Source: Lachnospiraceae bacterium
GTDB lineage: Bacteria; Bacillota; Clostridia; Lachnospirales; Lachnospiraceae
Assembly: GCA_910575005.1 (NCBI GenBank)
Contig: CAJTCL010000008.1
Location: forward strand, 110,921-174,920
Length of the DNA: 64,000 bases
Reading direction: 5' to 3'
The notes beneath the pieces were generated by a model that saw nothing but the letters and a program-made list of their open reading frames with translations, ran no database searches and was not told the origin of the DNA. The position numbers and the translations under genes are program-made. Positions 1-8,479 of the stretch are shown here, piece by piece (the stretch's first letter is position 1; every line of letters begins with the position of its first letter).

Positions 1-2
1 GC

Positions 3-815
3 AATGGTGATTATGTGTACAAACACAGTCTCAACACAGCTATTCTCGCTGCCATGATGGTAAACAGGCTGCACTATGATTATCCAGAGCAGCTCGCCAT
101 TGTATGTGCAGCACTTCTCCACGATATTGGACTGCTGATGGTGCCGGAAGAAATTATGGAAAAAGGTGAACGGCTTCTATCTCCAGATGAACGCCGCTTG
201 ATTCGGGGCTATCTGGAAAAAGGTTATCAAATGCTCCATCCAGACTATAATGATTACAGATTTCCAAATCTAAGCTTAAAGATTGTCGGACAGATGACAC
301 GTTTAGGGCACCAAGGTTCGCCAGAACTTCCCCAGAATATTCGTTGGAAAAATGGAACCCATGTCCTGCATACCGCAAGTACATTTGATGAGATGACATC
401 TATGAATCTCGATCGGGTACCTGTCTCAGAACTTACTGCTGTCCGTTATATGCGGGAACATACGGATCAATTCCAGGATCCTTTTGTAACAGCCCTGACA
501 CAGTGCATTCACATTCTGCCCACTGGCCGTTGTGTAGAATTTTCCAATGGACAGACTGGCATTGTAATAGAAGAAAATCAAAAAAATTATGCACAGCCTG
601 TGATGATTCTCTTTTCCAACAATGAGAGAGTAGACTTTACAGATGCAAAATTCCAAAAGGCTTTACATATTGCAGATATTATGAAAACTATGGATACCCG
701 TCTCAAGGTTGATCGTGCAACCTTCAAACAATATAAGAGCGATCCCAAGACAAGGGAACAGACCAAACGTTACTTAGAAAAACGTAAAAAATTAGTTGCT
801 GCTGGACGATTATAA
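3..815 (+). CDS. HD-GYP-type phosphohydrolase, 5' end outside window
   Basis: The reading frame is already open at base 3, so this is the C-terminal part of a longer protein. The visible part carries an HD domain: a histidine at residue 4 of the GTG-started frame (YKHS), the HD pair in LLHDIGLLMVP about 35 residues on, and an HQGSPELP stretch where HD-GYP proteins have their HRE/GYP region. HD-GYP enzymes hydrolyse cyclic di-GMP; here the GYP motif is degenerate, so activity on c-di-GMP is uncertain. The last 120 residues form a separate tail (TGRCVEFSNGQTGIVIEEN), as seen in clostridial HD-GYP proteins. A lysine/arginine-rich C-terminus follows. No partner gene is visible upstream. A hairpin terminator lies 10 bp after the stop. 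Confidence 0.75.
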   Translation, partial: NGDYVYKHSLNTAILAAMMVNRLHYDYPEQLAIVCAALLHDIGLLMVPEEIMEKGERLLSPDERRLIRGYLEKGYQMLHPDYNDYRFPNLSLKIVGQMTRLGHQGSPELPQNIRWKNGTHVLHTASTFDEMTSMNLDRVPVSELTAVRYMREHTDQFQDPFVTALTQCIHILPTGRCVEFSNGQTGIVIEENQKNYAQPVMILFSNNERVDFTDAKFQKALHIADIMKTMDTRLKVDRATFKQYKSDPKTREQTKRYLEKRKKLVAAGRL

Positions 816-824
816 GATATAGGA

Positions 825-860
825 AAAGCAGGGTTTCTCATTTTTGAGATTCCCTGCTTT
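825..860 (+). terminator. rho-independent terminator of the HD-GYP gene
   Basis: A 9-bp perfect stem, AAAGCAGGG with CCCTGCTTT, begins 10 bp after the stop codon and is followed by a short T-rich stretch. Bases 861-1074 between this hairpin and the galE stop hold no gene I can support. Confidence 0.75.
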
Positions 861-1074
861 CTTGTGACTAAACCGATATGCTGTTTGCACAGATCACCAT
901 TTTTAATTATCAGTTGCTACACGCATTGCACTCTTGCAATCGCCACCTACATTGGCAATCTGGGCTAATATCCTACTTACTCATTTTTGTAATGCCAAAT
1001 ATATAAGAATAACCCCTGCAAGTATAGTATATTCTCATATGCTCATGCTTGGCCTTACTTTTACTCGAAAGAAA

Positions 1075-2091
1075 TTAGCTGCGATAGCCATCTGGATTCG
1101 CACTCTGCCATCTCCAAGAATCCTCACACATTCTATCAATTCCAAATTCTGCTTCCCAACCCAGTTCTGCCTTTGCCTTAGCAGCATCCGCATAACAAGT
1201 TGCAATATCCCCAGCTCTTCTAGGTTTGATCTCATAAGGAATGGGCTTTCCACAAGCTTTCTCATATGCTTTCACCACATCCAGAACACTATAGCCATTT
1301 CCAGTTCCCAGGTTGTAGATGCTGACCCCAGATTTATCCTCAATCTTCTTCAATGCCTTTACATGTCCTTTGGCCAGGTCTACTACATGGATGTAATCAC
1401 GAACGCCGGTTCCATCTGGTGTATCATAATCATCACCAAATACACCTAAGCATTTTAATTTGCCGACAGCAACCTGCGCAATATAAGGAACCAGATTATT
1501 GGGAATTCCTTTCGGATCTTCACCAATCATTCCGCTCTCATGTGCTCCAATTGGATTAAAGTAACGCAAAAGCACCACATTCCATTCTGGATCTGCCACA
1601 TGGAAATCTGTCAAAATCTGCTCCAGCATTCCCTTGGTTTGTCCATATGGATTGGTAATCTGACCTTTAGGACACTCCTCTGTAATCGGAATCATTGCCG
1701 GATCTCCATACACGGTGGCGGAAGAAGAGAAAATAATATTCTTTACCCCATGTTTGCGCATCACATCACATAAAATCAAAGTTCCAGTAATATTGTTGTG
1801 ATAATACTCCAAAGGTTTCTGTACAGACTCGCCAACTGCCTTCAAACCTGCAAAATGAATTACACTGTCAATCTTCTCTTTGTTAAAAATCTCTTCCAAA
1901 GCCTGAGCATCCAAAATATCTGCCTGATAAAAAGGAATCTTCGCGCCAGTAATCTTTTCCACTCTCTTGACCGCTTCCTCACTGGAATTTACCAAATTAT
2001 CCACTACAACTACATCATACCCCGCATGAACCAACTCAATACATGTGTGGCTGCCAATATAACCTGCTCCGCCTGTAACTAAAATTGCCAT
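1075..2091 (-). CDS. galE: UDP-glucose 4-epimerase
   Basis: This 338-residue extended short-chain dehydrogenase interconverts UDP-glucose and UDP-galactose (and in some relatives the N-acetyl forms) in the cytoplasm with bound NAD. The N-terminal Rossmann motif [10 protein letters not shown] is at residues 6-15. The catalytic SSSATVYG serine region lies near 122-129 and the YGQTKGMLE Tyr-X3-Lys near 149. Length is typical of the family. The start ATG follows a well placed AGGAGG. The gene has its own promoter. The sugar kinase and nucleotidyltransferase genes are nearby on the same strand but separated by a toxin locus, so functional linkage to them is inferred. Confidence 0.95.
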   Translation of the reverse strand: MAILVTGGAGYIGSHTCIELVHAGYDVVVVDNLVNSSEEAVKRVEKITGAKIPFYQADILDAQALEEIFNKEKIDSVIHFAGLKAVGESVQKPLEYYHNNITGTLILCDVMRKHGVKNIIFSSSATVYGDPAMIPITEECPKGQITNPYGQTKGMLEQILTDFHVADPEWNVVLLRYFNPIGAHESGMIGEDPKGIPNNLVPYIAQVAVGKLKCLGVFGDDYDTPDGTGVRDYIHVVDLAKGHVKALKKIEDKSGVSIYNLGTGNGYSVLDVVKAYEKACGKPIPYEIKPRRAGDIATCYADAAKAKAELGWEAEFGIDRMCEDSWRWQSANPDGYRS

Positions 2092-2200
2092 TAAAAATAC
2101 CTCCTACCATAAATTTTTCCAGCTAGGACATGCCTGTCTTCGAGATTAAAAATACCCAAAAATTTATCTCCATAATTTCCCAGCTACTATCTGTAAAATT

Positions 2201-2261
2201 AGTATATCACACTTAATAAATTTAGTAAATACCTAATTTATTTACTACTATTTTTAGTAAA
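2201..2261 (-). promoter_or_regulatory. galE promoter with repeated TTTAGTAAA sites
   Basis: On the minus strand a -10 TATACT (2201-2206) and a weak -35 TTTACT (2224-2229) are 17 bp apart. The word TTTAGTAAA occurs at 2221-2229 and 2253-2261, with TTTACTA at 2241-2247 between them. The first copy covers the -35, so a repressor binding these near-palindromes could control galE. They recall half-sites of LacI/GalR-family operators, which is an inference. Confidence 0.5.
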
Positions 2262-2585
2262 TTGTAACTATTCAGAACACTATAAAAACGGAGCTGGCGC
2301 AGTAATATCTTCACTCGTCAGCCAATATGGAGACAATCAGGGATTTAACTGTAATAAAAGTTATACCTTTTCATATTATCTGTTTCATGAAAGTCTTTAT
2401 TCACGGGCTTTCAGAATTTTCTAGTATTAGGGTTTTTGTGGTTTGGCACACGGTTGACACCTTTACATTTCTTTGTCTAATATCAGAAATCTACCACCAT
2501 TTCAAGAATTGGGTGGATAAGGTTATGTATGCGCTTGATACTGCTTTTTACAAAGCCCTTTGGGGACACATGTAGAAAAAACAGA
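2262..2585. other. intergenic stretch without a supported gene
   Basis: No convincing coding sequence. A good promoter-like pair, TTGACA at 2454 and TAATAT 18 bp later, points rightward toward the toxin locus, but no gene begins directly after it. The only open frame (2327-2575) has no ribosome binding site and no recognisable product. Confidence 0.4.
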
Positions 2586-2614
2586 TTGCCGGATAATGAT
2601 TGGTGTGCTATAAT
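2586..2614 (+). promoter_or_regulatory. promoter of the TxpA-like toxin
   Basis: TTGCCG (2586-2591) and a perfect TATAAT (2609-2614) are 17 bp apart, placing the transcript start about 65 bases before the toxin ATG. Confidence 0.7.
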
Positions 2615-2684
2615 CTGCCTGTGGAGCAGCCGTGTTATAAGGTGGTAGCCTCCCTAACTTCACAGAAGAAGGGAGGTGGCGCGT

Positions 2685-2780
2685 ATGAATACATACCAGA
2701 TTTTAAGCCTGTTATTTTTGGGCGGTAATTTTCTTATTGCGTTGCTTTCCTATATTGATAGGAACAATAAGCGAAAATAA
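2685..2780 (+). CDS. small hydrophobic toxin of a type I toxin-antitoxin system (TxpA/BsrG-like)
   Basis: This 31-residue peptide, starting MNTYQILSLLFLGG, has one transmembrane segment (residues 6-23) and a charged tail DRNNKRK. That is the layout of the holin-like TxpA/BsrG toxins, which damage the membrane when over-expressed. Its ribosome binding site GGGAGG lies in one arm of a hairpin (GCCTCCCT pairing with AGGGAGGTGGC, about 2648-2680), so translation is probably held back by the mRNA itself. A promoter precedes it and a convergent antisense promoter overlaps its 3' end. The assignment rests on size, hydrophobicity and arrangement; no sequence search was possible. Confidence 0.75.
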   Translation: MNTYQILSLLFLGGNFLIALLSYIDRNNKRK

Positions 2781-2866
2781 ATAAGCCTACCTTGTACTTT
2801 GCCGAGACAGGTAGGCTTTAGCCATTCTGGGAGGTAAACCACTTTGTGGGCGGCTACTCCTTTTTT
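2781..2866 (-). ncRNA. predicted antisense antitoxin RNA
   Basis: A minus-strand promoter (2869-2897) would start a transcript near 2862 that runs into the 3' end of the toxin mRNA. It would end at the strong hairpin AAGCCTACC/GGTAGGCTT (about 2783-2819), which also serves as terminator for the toxin mRNA. This tail-to-tail overlap is the standard plan of BsrG/SR4- and TxpA/RatA-type loci. Transcript ends are estimates. Bases 2900-3121 beyond it hold no gene I can support. Confidence 0.65.
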
Positions 2867-2868
2867 AT

Positions 2869-2897
2869 AATATAACATTTCTGATTCTGAAAATCAA
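2869..2897 (-). promoter_or_regulatory. promoter of the antisense antitoxin RNA
   Basis: Minus-strand TTGATT (2892-2897) and TATATT (2869-2874) are exactly 17 bp apart. Confidence 0.6.
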
Positions 2898-3121
2898 CTG
2901 CATTTTTTGAATCCGGTGAAATTATTACCCTTTCATATCTGACACATATCCCACATTCAAACACCATTTTTGACACCGTTTTTCCAAAATTTTACGGTTT
3001 TGGGCGGTTTGGATGAAAAGAAGAAATGTCAGAATTTCCCATATTCAGGCGCTTACAGCGTTCAATAAAGAATGATAAAAGCTATACCATAAAAGGTAAA
3101 AGTTTTAATATCCAAAACCTC

Positions 3122-4228
3122 TCAACACTCCTCACTACACTGCCGGACAATCTCTTCCATCTGCTGCCATTTTGTTTCCATATCTGACACCAGTTTCATC
3201 TGTGTGCGGCAGCGATCAAGATTATGCCCCTGGCGATGGGTTTTAAAATAGACATCTCCCTGAAGATAATCTGTCAAAAAACGCATCCCACATTCATAAG
3301 TCATCACCTTTGCACCCATAGGAAGCATGGCAAGTTCCAACTCTGTAAGACTCCCCTGACATCCGCTTAAAAATCCCTGTGTATACAGTTGAAACAAATG
3401 CAGATCACAATTTACTTTGGACAAATCTGGTTCATCTTCCGCTCCTGTACTGGCTCCAAATCGAATTGAATCACCAAAATCATGTACTGCAAGCCCTGGC
3501 ATCACGGTATCTAAGTCAATGACACAGATTCCTTTGCCAGTCTTTTGATCCAACATTACATTATTGAGCTTTGTATCATTGTGTGTGACACGCAAAGGCA
3601 GCTTGCCCTCTGACAACAGTTTCCCCAATACAGATGCTGTCTCTTCTCGCTCTCTAAAAAATTCTATCTCTCGTGCAACCTCTTTTGACCTGCCGCAGAC
3701 ATCCTCCTCTACCGCCTGACAGAAGGTTCTATATCTTACCTCGGTATCATGGAACCCAGGTATCGTCTCATGAAGTGTTTCTGCGGGATAATCGGCCAAA
3801 AGCTGCTGAAAATTGCCAAATGCAGCCGCACTCTCATAAAAATCCTGCTCTGACTCCACCTGGTCATAACTGACAGCATCCCGAATCCGGTAATACATGC
3901 GCCAGTAATCACCATAAGCGTCCTGATACATCGGTTTGCCATCCTCAACAGGAATGACTGTCAGTGTTTCTCGCAGCTCATCTCCGCCAGCCTTTTTAAT
4001 TTTCTCTTTCAAAAAAGAGGTGACACCGACAATATTTTCCATCACCTCCCAAGGCTTTGTAAAAATCGCCTGGTTCATCCGTTGTAAAATATATTCACAA
4101 TCTCCTTCCACCAAGAACGTATCATTGATATGACCGCTGCCCCAGGGACGTACTGTCCCCTGTTCTCCCTGTAAATGAAAATGTCTTAGTGCCTCTTTTG
4201 CCTGTCTCTGCAAATTCCTCTTTTCCAT
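3122..4228 (-). CDS. N-acetylhexosamine 1-kinase-like aminoglycoside phosphotransferase family protein
   Basis: This 368-residue kinase has the aminoglycoside-phosphotransferase/choline-kinase fold. The catalytic loop VTHNDTKLNNVMLD (about residues 221-234) carries the Asp and Asn of the HxDxxxxN pattern, and the metal-binding IDLDTVMPG follows. These features, and the N-terminal GSGHINDTFLV glycine loop, match NahK, which phosphorylates N-acetylglucosamine or N-acetylgalactosamine at C1. In bifidobacteria NahK acts after lacto-N-biose phosphorylase and before a uridylyltransferase and GalE. Here the upstream neighbour on the same strand is a nucleotidyltransferase, and galE lies about 1 kb downstream. 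No phosphorylase is in the window, so the substrate stays open. Confidence 0.75.
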   Translation of the reverse strand: MEKRNLQRQAKEALRHFHLQGEQGTVRPWGSGHINDTFLVEGDCEYILQRMNQAIFTKPWEVMENIVGVTSFLKEKIKKAGGDELRETLTVIPVEDGKPMYQDAYGDYWRMYYRIRDAVSYDQVESEQDFYESAAAFGNFQQLLADYPAETLHETIPGFHDTEVRYRTFCQAVEEDVCGRSKEVAREIEFFREREETASVLGKLLSEGKLPLRVTHNDTKLNNVMLDQKTGKGICVIDLDTVMPGLAVHDFGDSIRFGASTGAEDEPDLSKVNCDLHLFQLYTQGFLSGCQGSLTELELAMLPMGAKVMTYECGMRFLTDYLQGDVYFKTHRQGHNLDRCRTQMKLVSDMETKWQQMEEIVRQCSEEC

Positions 4229-4360
4229 AAATTTCCCTCTCTGTATCTGCTTTTAATATAGTGAGCAAACCCCTACCGCCTCACTAATGAGAAAGTGCGC
4301 ATACTGCTTTTATACCACAGTATTTTTTGATAGTTCCAATCATATGAAGTATTTTAAATA

Positions 4361-4470
4361 TAATTCCCGTACTGTTCACAATCCCACATCACAGATATGC
4401 CAGCCAAGCTGTCATACGCCTCTTATGAGGCTTTTGCCTGTGTCTTTTGGGATTATCACCCTCATGAAAA
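4361..4470 (-). ncRNA. structured intergenic repeat, copy A
   Basis: On the minus strand this copy begins near TTTTCATGAGGG (4470). It contains the small hairpin GGG-TGATAAT-CCC, a stem CACAG/CTGTG, an inner hairpin GCCTC-ATAA-GAGGC, the stretch GTATGACAGCTTGGC, and a closing GGGATT that can pair with AATCCC. Two diverged copies lie at 48741-48838 and 48959-49058. The three share sequence in the loops while the first stem keeps pairing with different bases (GAGG/CCTC against GGG/CCC), which suggests a folded RNA. It sits between the nucleotidyltransferase and kinase genes in their transcriptional direction. I cannot name a family. Confidence 0.5.
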
Positions 4471-4538
4471 TCTATATTTCCCCTTTTTAGAAAAATTTGA
4501 AAGGTTTGTATATCTATTTTTATAGGTTTTTTCAATAG

Positions 4539-5453
4539 TTAAAAATTATCTGGATATAAACCTTGTTTCTTAAGTTCAGAAATCGCCTTCACTACCATTT
4601 CCTTGTCCTCTTTATAAGTGACACCATACCATTTATCCTGTGAGGTAAGTACCTGTACACTTGCCTTGCCTTCCGAGAGCAGACCATCCACCGCAAATGG
4701 CAGGAAATATTCTGCTTTCAAAGGATTCTTAGGCAGATCATTTTTCAAGAACTCTACAAATCCTGATTCCAGTTCTTTTAAAATACTCTGTGAAAAGCCC
4801 CACATATTCATGGAAACGGTACTCTCCATAGAAAGCTCCGTCCAGGTATTTCCTTCATCCTCGGTAAATGCTGCCCCAGCGCCACGTTTCTCGATATGTG
4901 TACGCTCATCAATTCCTGTCAAAAATCCCTGCGCGTCTGTCTTGCAGATTCCTCTTGCCACATGACCATTCTCTGTCAAAGTATTTTTCAAGGCATAACC
5001 CACCATTGTATAGCGGTATAATTGATCATCCTGATGTGACACCAGATAATCATAAATTGCCTGATAAGCATGTTTTCCATAATAGTCATCTGCATTGATC
5101 ACTGCAAAAGGCCCATCAAGCACTTCCTTACAGCAAAGGATTGCATGACCTGTGCCAAACGGTTTTTGTCTGCCTTCCGGCACAAAAAAACCTGCTGGCA
5201 GCTTCTCAAGTTCCTGATAAACATACTCCACCTGTATTTTCTTAGAAATACGGTTTCCAATGCTTTCCTTAAATGCTGCTTCATTCGCCTTTTTTATGAT
5301 AAATACTACTTTTTCAAATCCTGCTGCCAATGCATCATAGATTGAGAAATCCATAATAATATGTCCTTGTTCATCAATGGGATCAATCTGCTTTAAGCCT
5401 CCGTAACGGCTTCCCATGCCTGCTGCCATAATTACTAATACTGGTTTCTTCAT
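4539..5453 (-). CDS. sugar-1-phosphate nucleotidyltransferase
   Basis: This 304-residue protein has the nucleotidyltransferase signature at its N-terminus, IMAAGMGSRYGGLKQ (residues 8-22), where the glycine-rich loop and lysine bind the nucleotide. A metal-binding INADDYYG segment lies near residue 118. It is not GalT-like, so it would transfer UMP (or another nucleotide) from the triphosphate to a sugar 1-phosphate. It is followed on the same strand by the NahK-like kinase. The pair could replace the NahK/LnpB step of Leloir-type salvage, with GalE finishing the route. The gap between the two genes (310 bp) contains a structured repeat. Nucleotide and sugar specificity are not readable from sequence. 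Confidence 0.75.
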   Translation of the reverse strand: MKKPVLVIMAAGMGSRYGGLKQIDPIDEQGHIIMDFSIYDALAAGFEKVVFIIKKANEAAFKESIGNRISKKIQVEYVYQELEKLPAGFFVPEGRQKPFGTGHAILCCKEVLDGPFAVINADDYYGKHAYQAIYDYLVSHQDDQLYRYTMVGYALKNTLTENGHVARGICKTDAQGFLTGIDERTHIEKRGAGAAFTEDEGNTWTELSMESTVSMNMWGFSQSILKELESGFVEFLKNDLPKNPLKAEYFLPFAVDGLLSEGKASVQVLTSQDKWYGVTYKEDKEMVVKAISELKKQGLYPDNF

Positions 5454-5613
5454 CCTCTTACCTCCTTAAGATTATCACCACTTTGTTGTATAATATCATG
5501 ATAATACAAAAAAAAGCTTCTGTATTTGCACAATTATTTTGCTTTTTTGCACAATTCTATGATAAAATAAACTTACATTTTTTACTTATATCTTGATCGT
5601 TGAGAGGAAACAT

Positions 5614-6504
5614 ATGGACTTTTACAGATATCCCCTGACACACATTTTTGATGTCCCGCAAATTGTCACCATTCATTATTTTGAATATGGAAAAGATTTT
5701 ATATTTGACGGTGAATCTCATGATTTCTGGGAATTTCTCTGTGTGGACAAGGGCGAAGCCATTGTCACTGCCGGCCAGCATACCCACAAACTAAAAAATG
5801 GAGCCATTATCTTCCATAAACCAGGAGAATTTCACTCTGTAGCTACGAACGGCAAAACTGCCCCTAATCTTGTGGTGGTCTCTTTTGTATGTCATTCTCC
5901 TGCTATGGCCTTTTTTGAAAATAAAATATTAAAACTCGGCGAATTGGAGCGCAGTCTTTTGGCCACAATGATTGCAGAAGCAAGAGACGCCTTTCTCACG
6001 CCTCTAGATAATCCCTACACACGGCGTCTGGAACGAAACCCCAGCCAACGGCAGGGTGCCGAACAGATGATACAATTTTCTCTGGAACACTTTTTAATCT
6101 CCCTCTATCGAAAAGGACAACAAAACTGCACACAGCCAAAACTTGCCAAAGCCATGAAAATCAAACAAGATCAAGAACAATGGGAACATATTAGAAATTA
6201 TATGGCATCCCATCTCACTCAAAATCTTACTGTAGAACAAATCTGTCAGGATAATCTGATGGGTCTCTCACAACTGCAAAGAATTTTTCGCAGCCAATGT
6301 GAATGTGGCATTATTGAATATTTTTCTGAGATGAAAATTGAGCGCGCCAAAGAATTGATCCGCGAGGACTCTATGAATTTTACACAAATTGCTGATTATC
6401 TGGGCTATACTTCCATCCACTATTTTTCCAGACAATTTAAAAAGCTTACTGGTATGACACCCTCAGATTATGCACTCTCCATCAAGGCTCTCTCAGAACG
6501 TTAA
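5614..6504 (+). CDS. AraC-family transcriptional regulator with cupin sensor
   Basis: This 296-residue regulator has an N-terminal cupin-like ligand domain (roughly 20-110, with GQHTHKLKNGAIIFHKPGEFH) and two C-terminal AraC helix-turn-helix motifs (about 195-292). The second motif ends in the typical DYLGYTSIHYFSRQFKKLTG. I chose the ATG at 5614, which follows GAGAGG, over the TTG 21 bp upstream. It is divergent from the nucleotidyltransferase-kinase pair with a 160-bp shared promoter region. AraC proteins of this type usually switch on the adjacent carbohydrate genes in response to a sugar. The inducer is unknown. Confidence 0.85.
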   Translation: MDFYRYPLTHIFDVPQIVTIHYFEYGKDFIFDGESHDFWEFLCVDKGEAIVTAGQHTHKLKNGAIIFHKPGEFHSVATNGKTAPNLVVVSFVCHSPAMAFFENKILKLGELERSLLATMIAEARDAFLTPLDNPYTRRLERNPSQRQGAEQMIQFSLEHFLISLYRKGQQNCTQPKLAKAMKIKQDQEQWEHIRNYMASHLTQNLTVEQICQDNLMGLSQLQRIFRSQCECGIIEYFSEMKIERAKELIREDSMNFTQIADYLGYTSIHYFSRQFKKLTGMTPSDYALSIKALSER

Positions 6505-6506
6505 AA

Positions 6507-6555
6507 TGTGCCTATGCAAAAACGCTGAATACGTTCTTGTACAGGCACACTCTTT
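6507..6555. terminator. bidirectional terminator between araC-type gene and desulfoferrodoxin
   Basis: GTGCCT pairs with AGGCAC around an imperfect inner stem, followed by CTCTTTTATC. It lies between two convergent genes and can serve both. Confidence 0.55.
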
Positions 6556-6565
6556 TATCTAGCTC

Positions 6566-6934
6566 CTACTTCCATTCTGCCTTCCACAGACCATGCAAAT
6601 TACAATATGCATAGGCAGTTACTGGCTTATCTTCAGGACATAAACAAAATTGGGCTTCTGGTTTTTCTCCTGGAGAAAGTTTTTTCAAATGTCCACCCTG
6701 TTTTGTCTCCAGAAAAATCCACATAATATAATGTTCGTCCAACATTGGATGCTCAATTTCTCCCACTGTTACCGTAACTTTATCACCATCTTGTGCGAGC
6801 ACTGGCACATGCTTTTCCCCAGAAGCATCTGTGGAATTGGCATGCAGCTCCTGAAATGTTTTTGCTTCTGCCGATTGTCCTGATATAAGCTCCATCACTA
6901 CGCTCTGACACTCTGAACACTTATAAAAATTCAT
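6566..6934 (-). CDS. desulfoferrodoxin-type superoxide reductase
   Basis: This 122-residue cytoplasmic iron protein reduces superoxide to hydrogen peroxide without making oxygen, a standard defence in anaerobes. The catalytic centre ligands are visible: EKHVP, EHPMLDEHYI and CNLHGLWKAEW supply four histidines and the axial cysteine. The N-terminus has the CSEC pair of the desulforedoxin-like site but lacks the adjacent CC pair that completes a FeCys4 centre. This is therefore a class in which only the catalytic iron is expected. It appears to be transcribed alone. The start is preceded by AAGGAGG. Confidence 0.88.
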   Translation of the reverse strand: MNFYKCSECQSVVMELISGQSAEAKTFQELHANSTDASGEKHVPVLAQDGDKVTVTVGEIEHPMLDEHYIMWIFLETKQGGHLKKLSPGEKPEAQFCLCPEDKPVTAYAYCNLHGLWKAEWK

Positions 6935-7035
6935 TATTTTTGCCTCCTTCTAAGAATTCATATGATGACCAGTTAAAATGGTCACAAAAAGTATACCCAG
7001 AAATCTTACATACTATGAGCAGATACCTTGGATAA

Positions 7036-7071
7036 GATTGCATCTGGGAAATTGATTCTCCCAGTGCAATC
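7036..7071. other. strong isolated hairpin upstream of the desulfoferrodoxin gene
   Basis: GATTGCA-T-CTGGGA and TCCCAG-TGCAATC form a 13-bp stem with one bulge and a 9-base loop. Neither side has a convincing T-run. It lies between the desulfoferrodoxin start and the truncated peptidoglycan-binding gene. It may be a weak terminator for the latter or a leader structure for the former. The rest of 6935-7203 holds nothing else I can support. Confidence 0.5.
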
Positions 7072-7203
7072 TGTATGCCGTATTCGGAGCTGCTGCACAA
7101 ACATAATTTCAAGACATACAAAAGGTTACATTTGGCAAACTTTTTGAATCATTGAATATATTAGTGCGGAAGCTCTATTTTTATCATTATCTTATACAAA
7201 TTA

Positions 7204-7632
7204 TCAGTATAACTCTGCAATCCTGGTGACACCAACAAAAATTTCAGATATCTTATACCAGGTAGCATAATCCACCACTCCCGTCTGCGGCAGGCCAAAA
7301 ACAGATTGAAATCTCATTACTGCTTCCCTGGTTGCCGGACCAAAAGATCCATCGGCGCTGATTCTGGGAATGGAAGTATAAACTTGAGCAATTCTGTTTA
7401 ACTGCTCCTGCATCTGACGCACCTTAGCTCCGCTTGAACCAATGGTCAGATTTTCTCTGGGCCAAGAGGCTGGTATACCAGAAATTTCTTCTGCTTCATT
7501 GATATACATATCGTTTCCATAATAATACCGTAATATCTCTATTGCTGAATAGTTCTGATCTCCCAGATATTTGGAGCCCCATTGGCTCAGCCAAATGTAT
7601 TTTGCGTATCTAGTATCTTGATCACAAAACAT
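7204..7632 (-). pseudogene. C-terminal remnant of a peptidoglycan-binding protein
   Basis: The 142 residues contain a WLSQWGSKYLGDQNY stretch followed by YYYGNDMYI, then a complete PG_binding_1 repeat (IGSSGAKVRQMQEQLN to GSFGPATREAVMRFQ, about residues 63-118). In Lachnospiraceae this combination normally forms the end of a protein of about 400 residues whose N-terminal two thirds are missing here. The frame is closed by stops just upstream. The apparent ATG comes directly before the CD..YAKYIWLSQWG region, in the middle of the normal domain. I therefore read it as a 5'-truncated gene, possibly still expressed. The family's role at the cell wall is known only by its domain. Confidence 0.6.
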
Positions 7633-7692
7633 TCAGACAAGCTCCCTGCAGAATTTTACCAGATACAATTTAGTCAAGACACTATCCAACAA

Positions 7693-7745
7693 TTGTAAAC
7701 TATTTAAATATTTAGGTTGACATTTTTTATAACCATAGTTACAAT
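7693..7745 (+). promoter_or_regulatory. bioY promoter with BirA-type operator
   Basis: TTGTAAAC (7693-7700) and GTTGACAT (7716-7723) form an inverted repeat with a 15-bp spacer, the layout of firmicute BirA biotin operators. The right half contains the -35 TTGACA (7717-7722), and a -10 TACAAT lies 17 bp on (7740-7745). Biotin-loaded BirA bound here would block the promoter. Bases 7633-7692 before it hold no gene. Confidence 0.75.
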
Positions 7746-7895
7746 ACCTTTATAAACTGATAGAACAATTGGCTTCACCTTAACAGCAATCGTTCTGGGA
7801 TATCTAAATCAAATACCCATGCAAACATGTCTATTTTCCCAAATTCCCTAGCATACATCGCTCGCAGGAATAAAAACAAAGAAAGGATTTTTACT

Positions 7896-8477
7896 ATGAA
7901 AAACTCATTTGATTCTATGAACACAACCTCTGACAAAAGAGGATTAACGGTTCGCCAACTCGCTGTGATTGGTCTGATGACCGCTGTTACTTGTATTTTG
8001 GCTCCCTTTTCTCTTCCTATTGGACCAGTACCCATTTCTTTGACCAACTTAGTGATCTATTTTTCTCTCTATGTGCTTGGCATGAAAAAAGGAACGATCA
8101 GCTATCTGATCTATTTGTTGATTGGCTTCATTGGTGTTCCAGTCTTTTCTGGTTTCACCAGCGGACCAGAAAAATTATTTGGCCCCACTGGGGGATATCT
8201 GATCGGCTTTCTGCCTATGGCTCTGATTGCAGGATTCCTAATCGACCGATTTATCTCCAGCAAAATCGTTTGCTTTCTGGGTATGGCCGCTGGTACGGTT
8301 ATCTGCTATGGTTTTGGTACGGCATGGCTTGCCTATCAAGCACACTTGGACTGGAAAGCAGCTCTATTTGCAGGTGTGATTCCTTTTATCCCAGGTGATC
8401 TGATCAAGATATTATTAGCTATGTTGATAGGTCCCCAGATTCGAACACAGTTAATTCGAGCAGAACTATTTTTCTGA
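7896..8477 (+). CDS. bioY: biotin ECF transporter substrate-binding subunit
   Basis: This 193-residue integral membrane protein is the S component of an energy-coupling-factor transporter that captures biotin. It has about six hydrophobic segments and the BioY hallmarks GPVPISLTNLVIY near the start, GPTGGYLIGF in the middle and FIPGDLIKILLA at the end. The ATG at 7896, after GAAAGGA, was chosen over an upstream frame extension that overlaps the 5' leader. No ECF A, A' or T genes are adjacent, so it must share a module encoded elsewhere. A BirA-type site covers its promoter. The gene is convergent with, and 2 bp from, the lspA-like gene. Confidence 0.93.
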   Translation: MKNSFDSMNTTSDKRGLTVRQLAVIGLMTAVTCILAPFSLPIGPVPISLTNLVIYFSLYVLGMKKGTISYLIYLLIGFIGVPVFSGFTSGPEKLFGPTGGYLIGFLPMALIAGFLIDRFISSKIVCFLGMAAGTVICYGFGTAWLAYQAHLDWKAALFAGVIPFIPGDLIKILLAMLIGPQIRTQLIRAELFF

Positions 8478-8479
8478 TT

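Noticed and set aside
934..1449. 171-residue plus-strand frame over the galE 3' end
   Set aside because: It is mostly antisense to galE, has no ribosome binding site and has a low-complexity composition.
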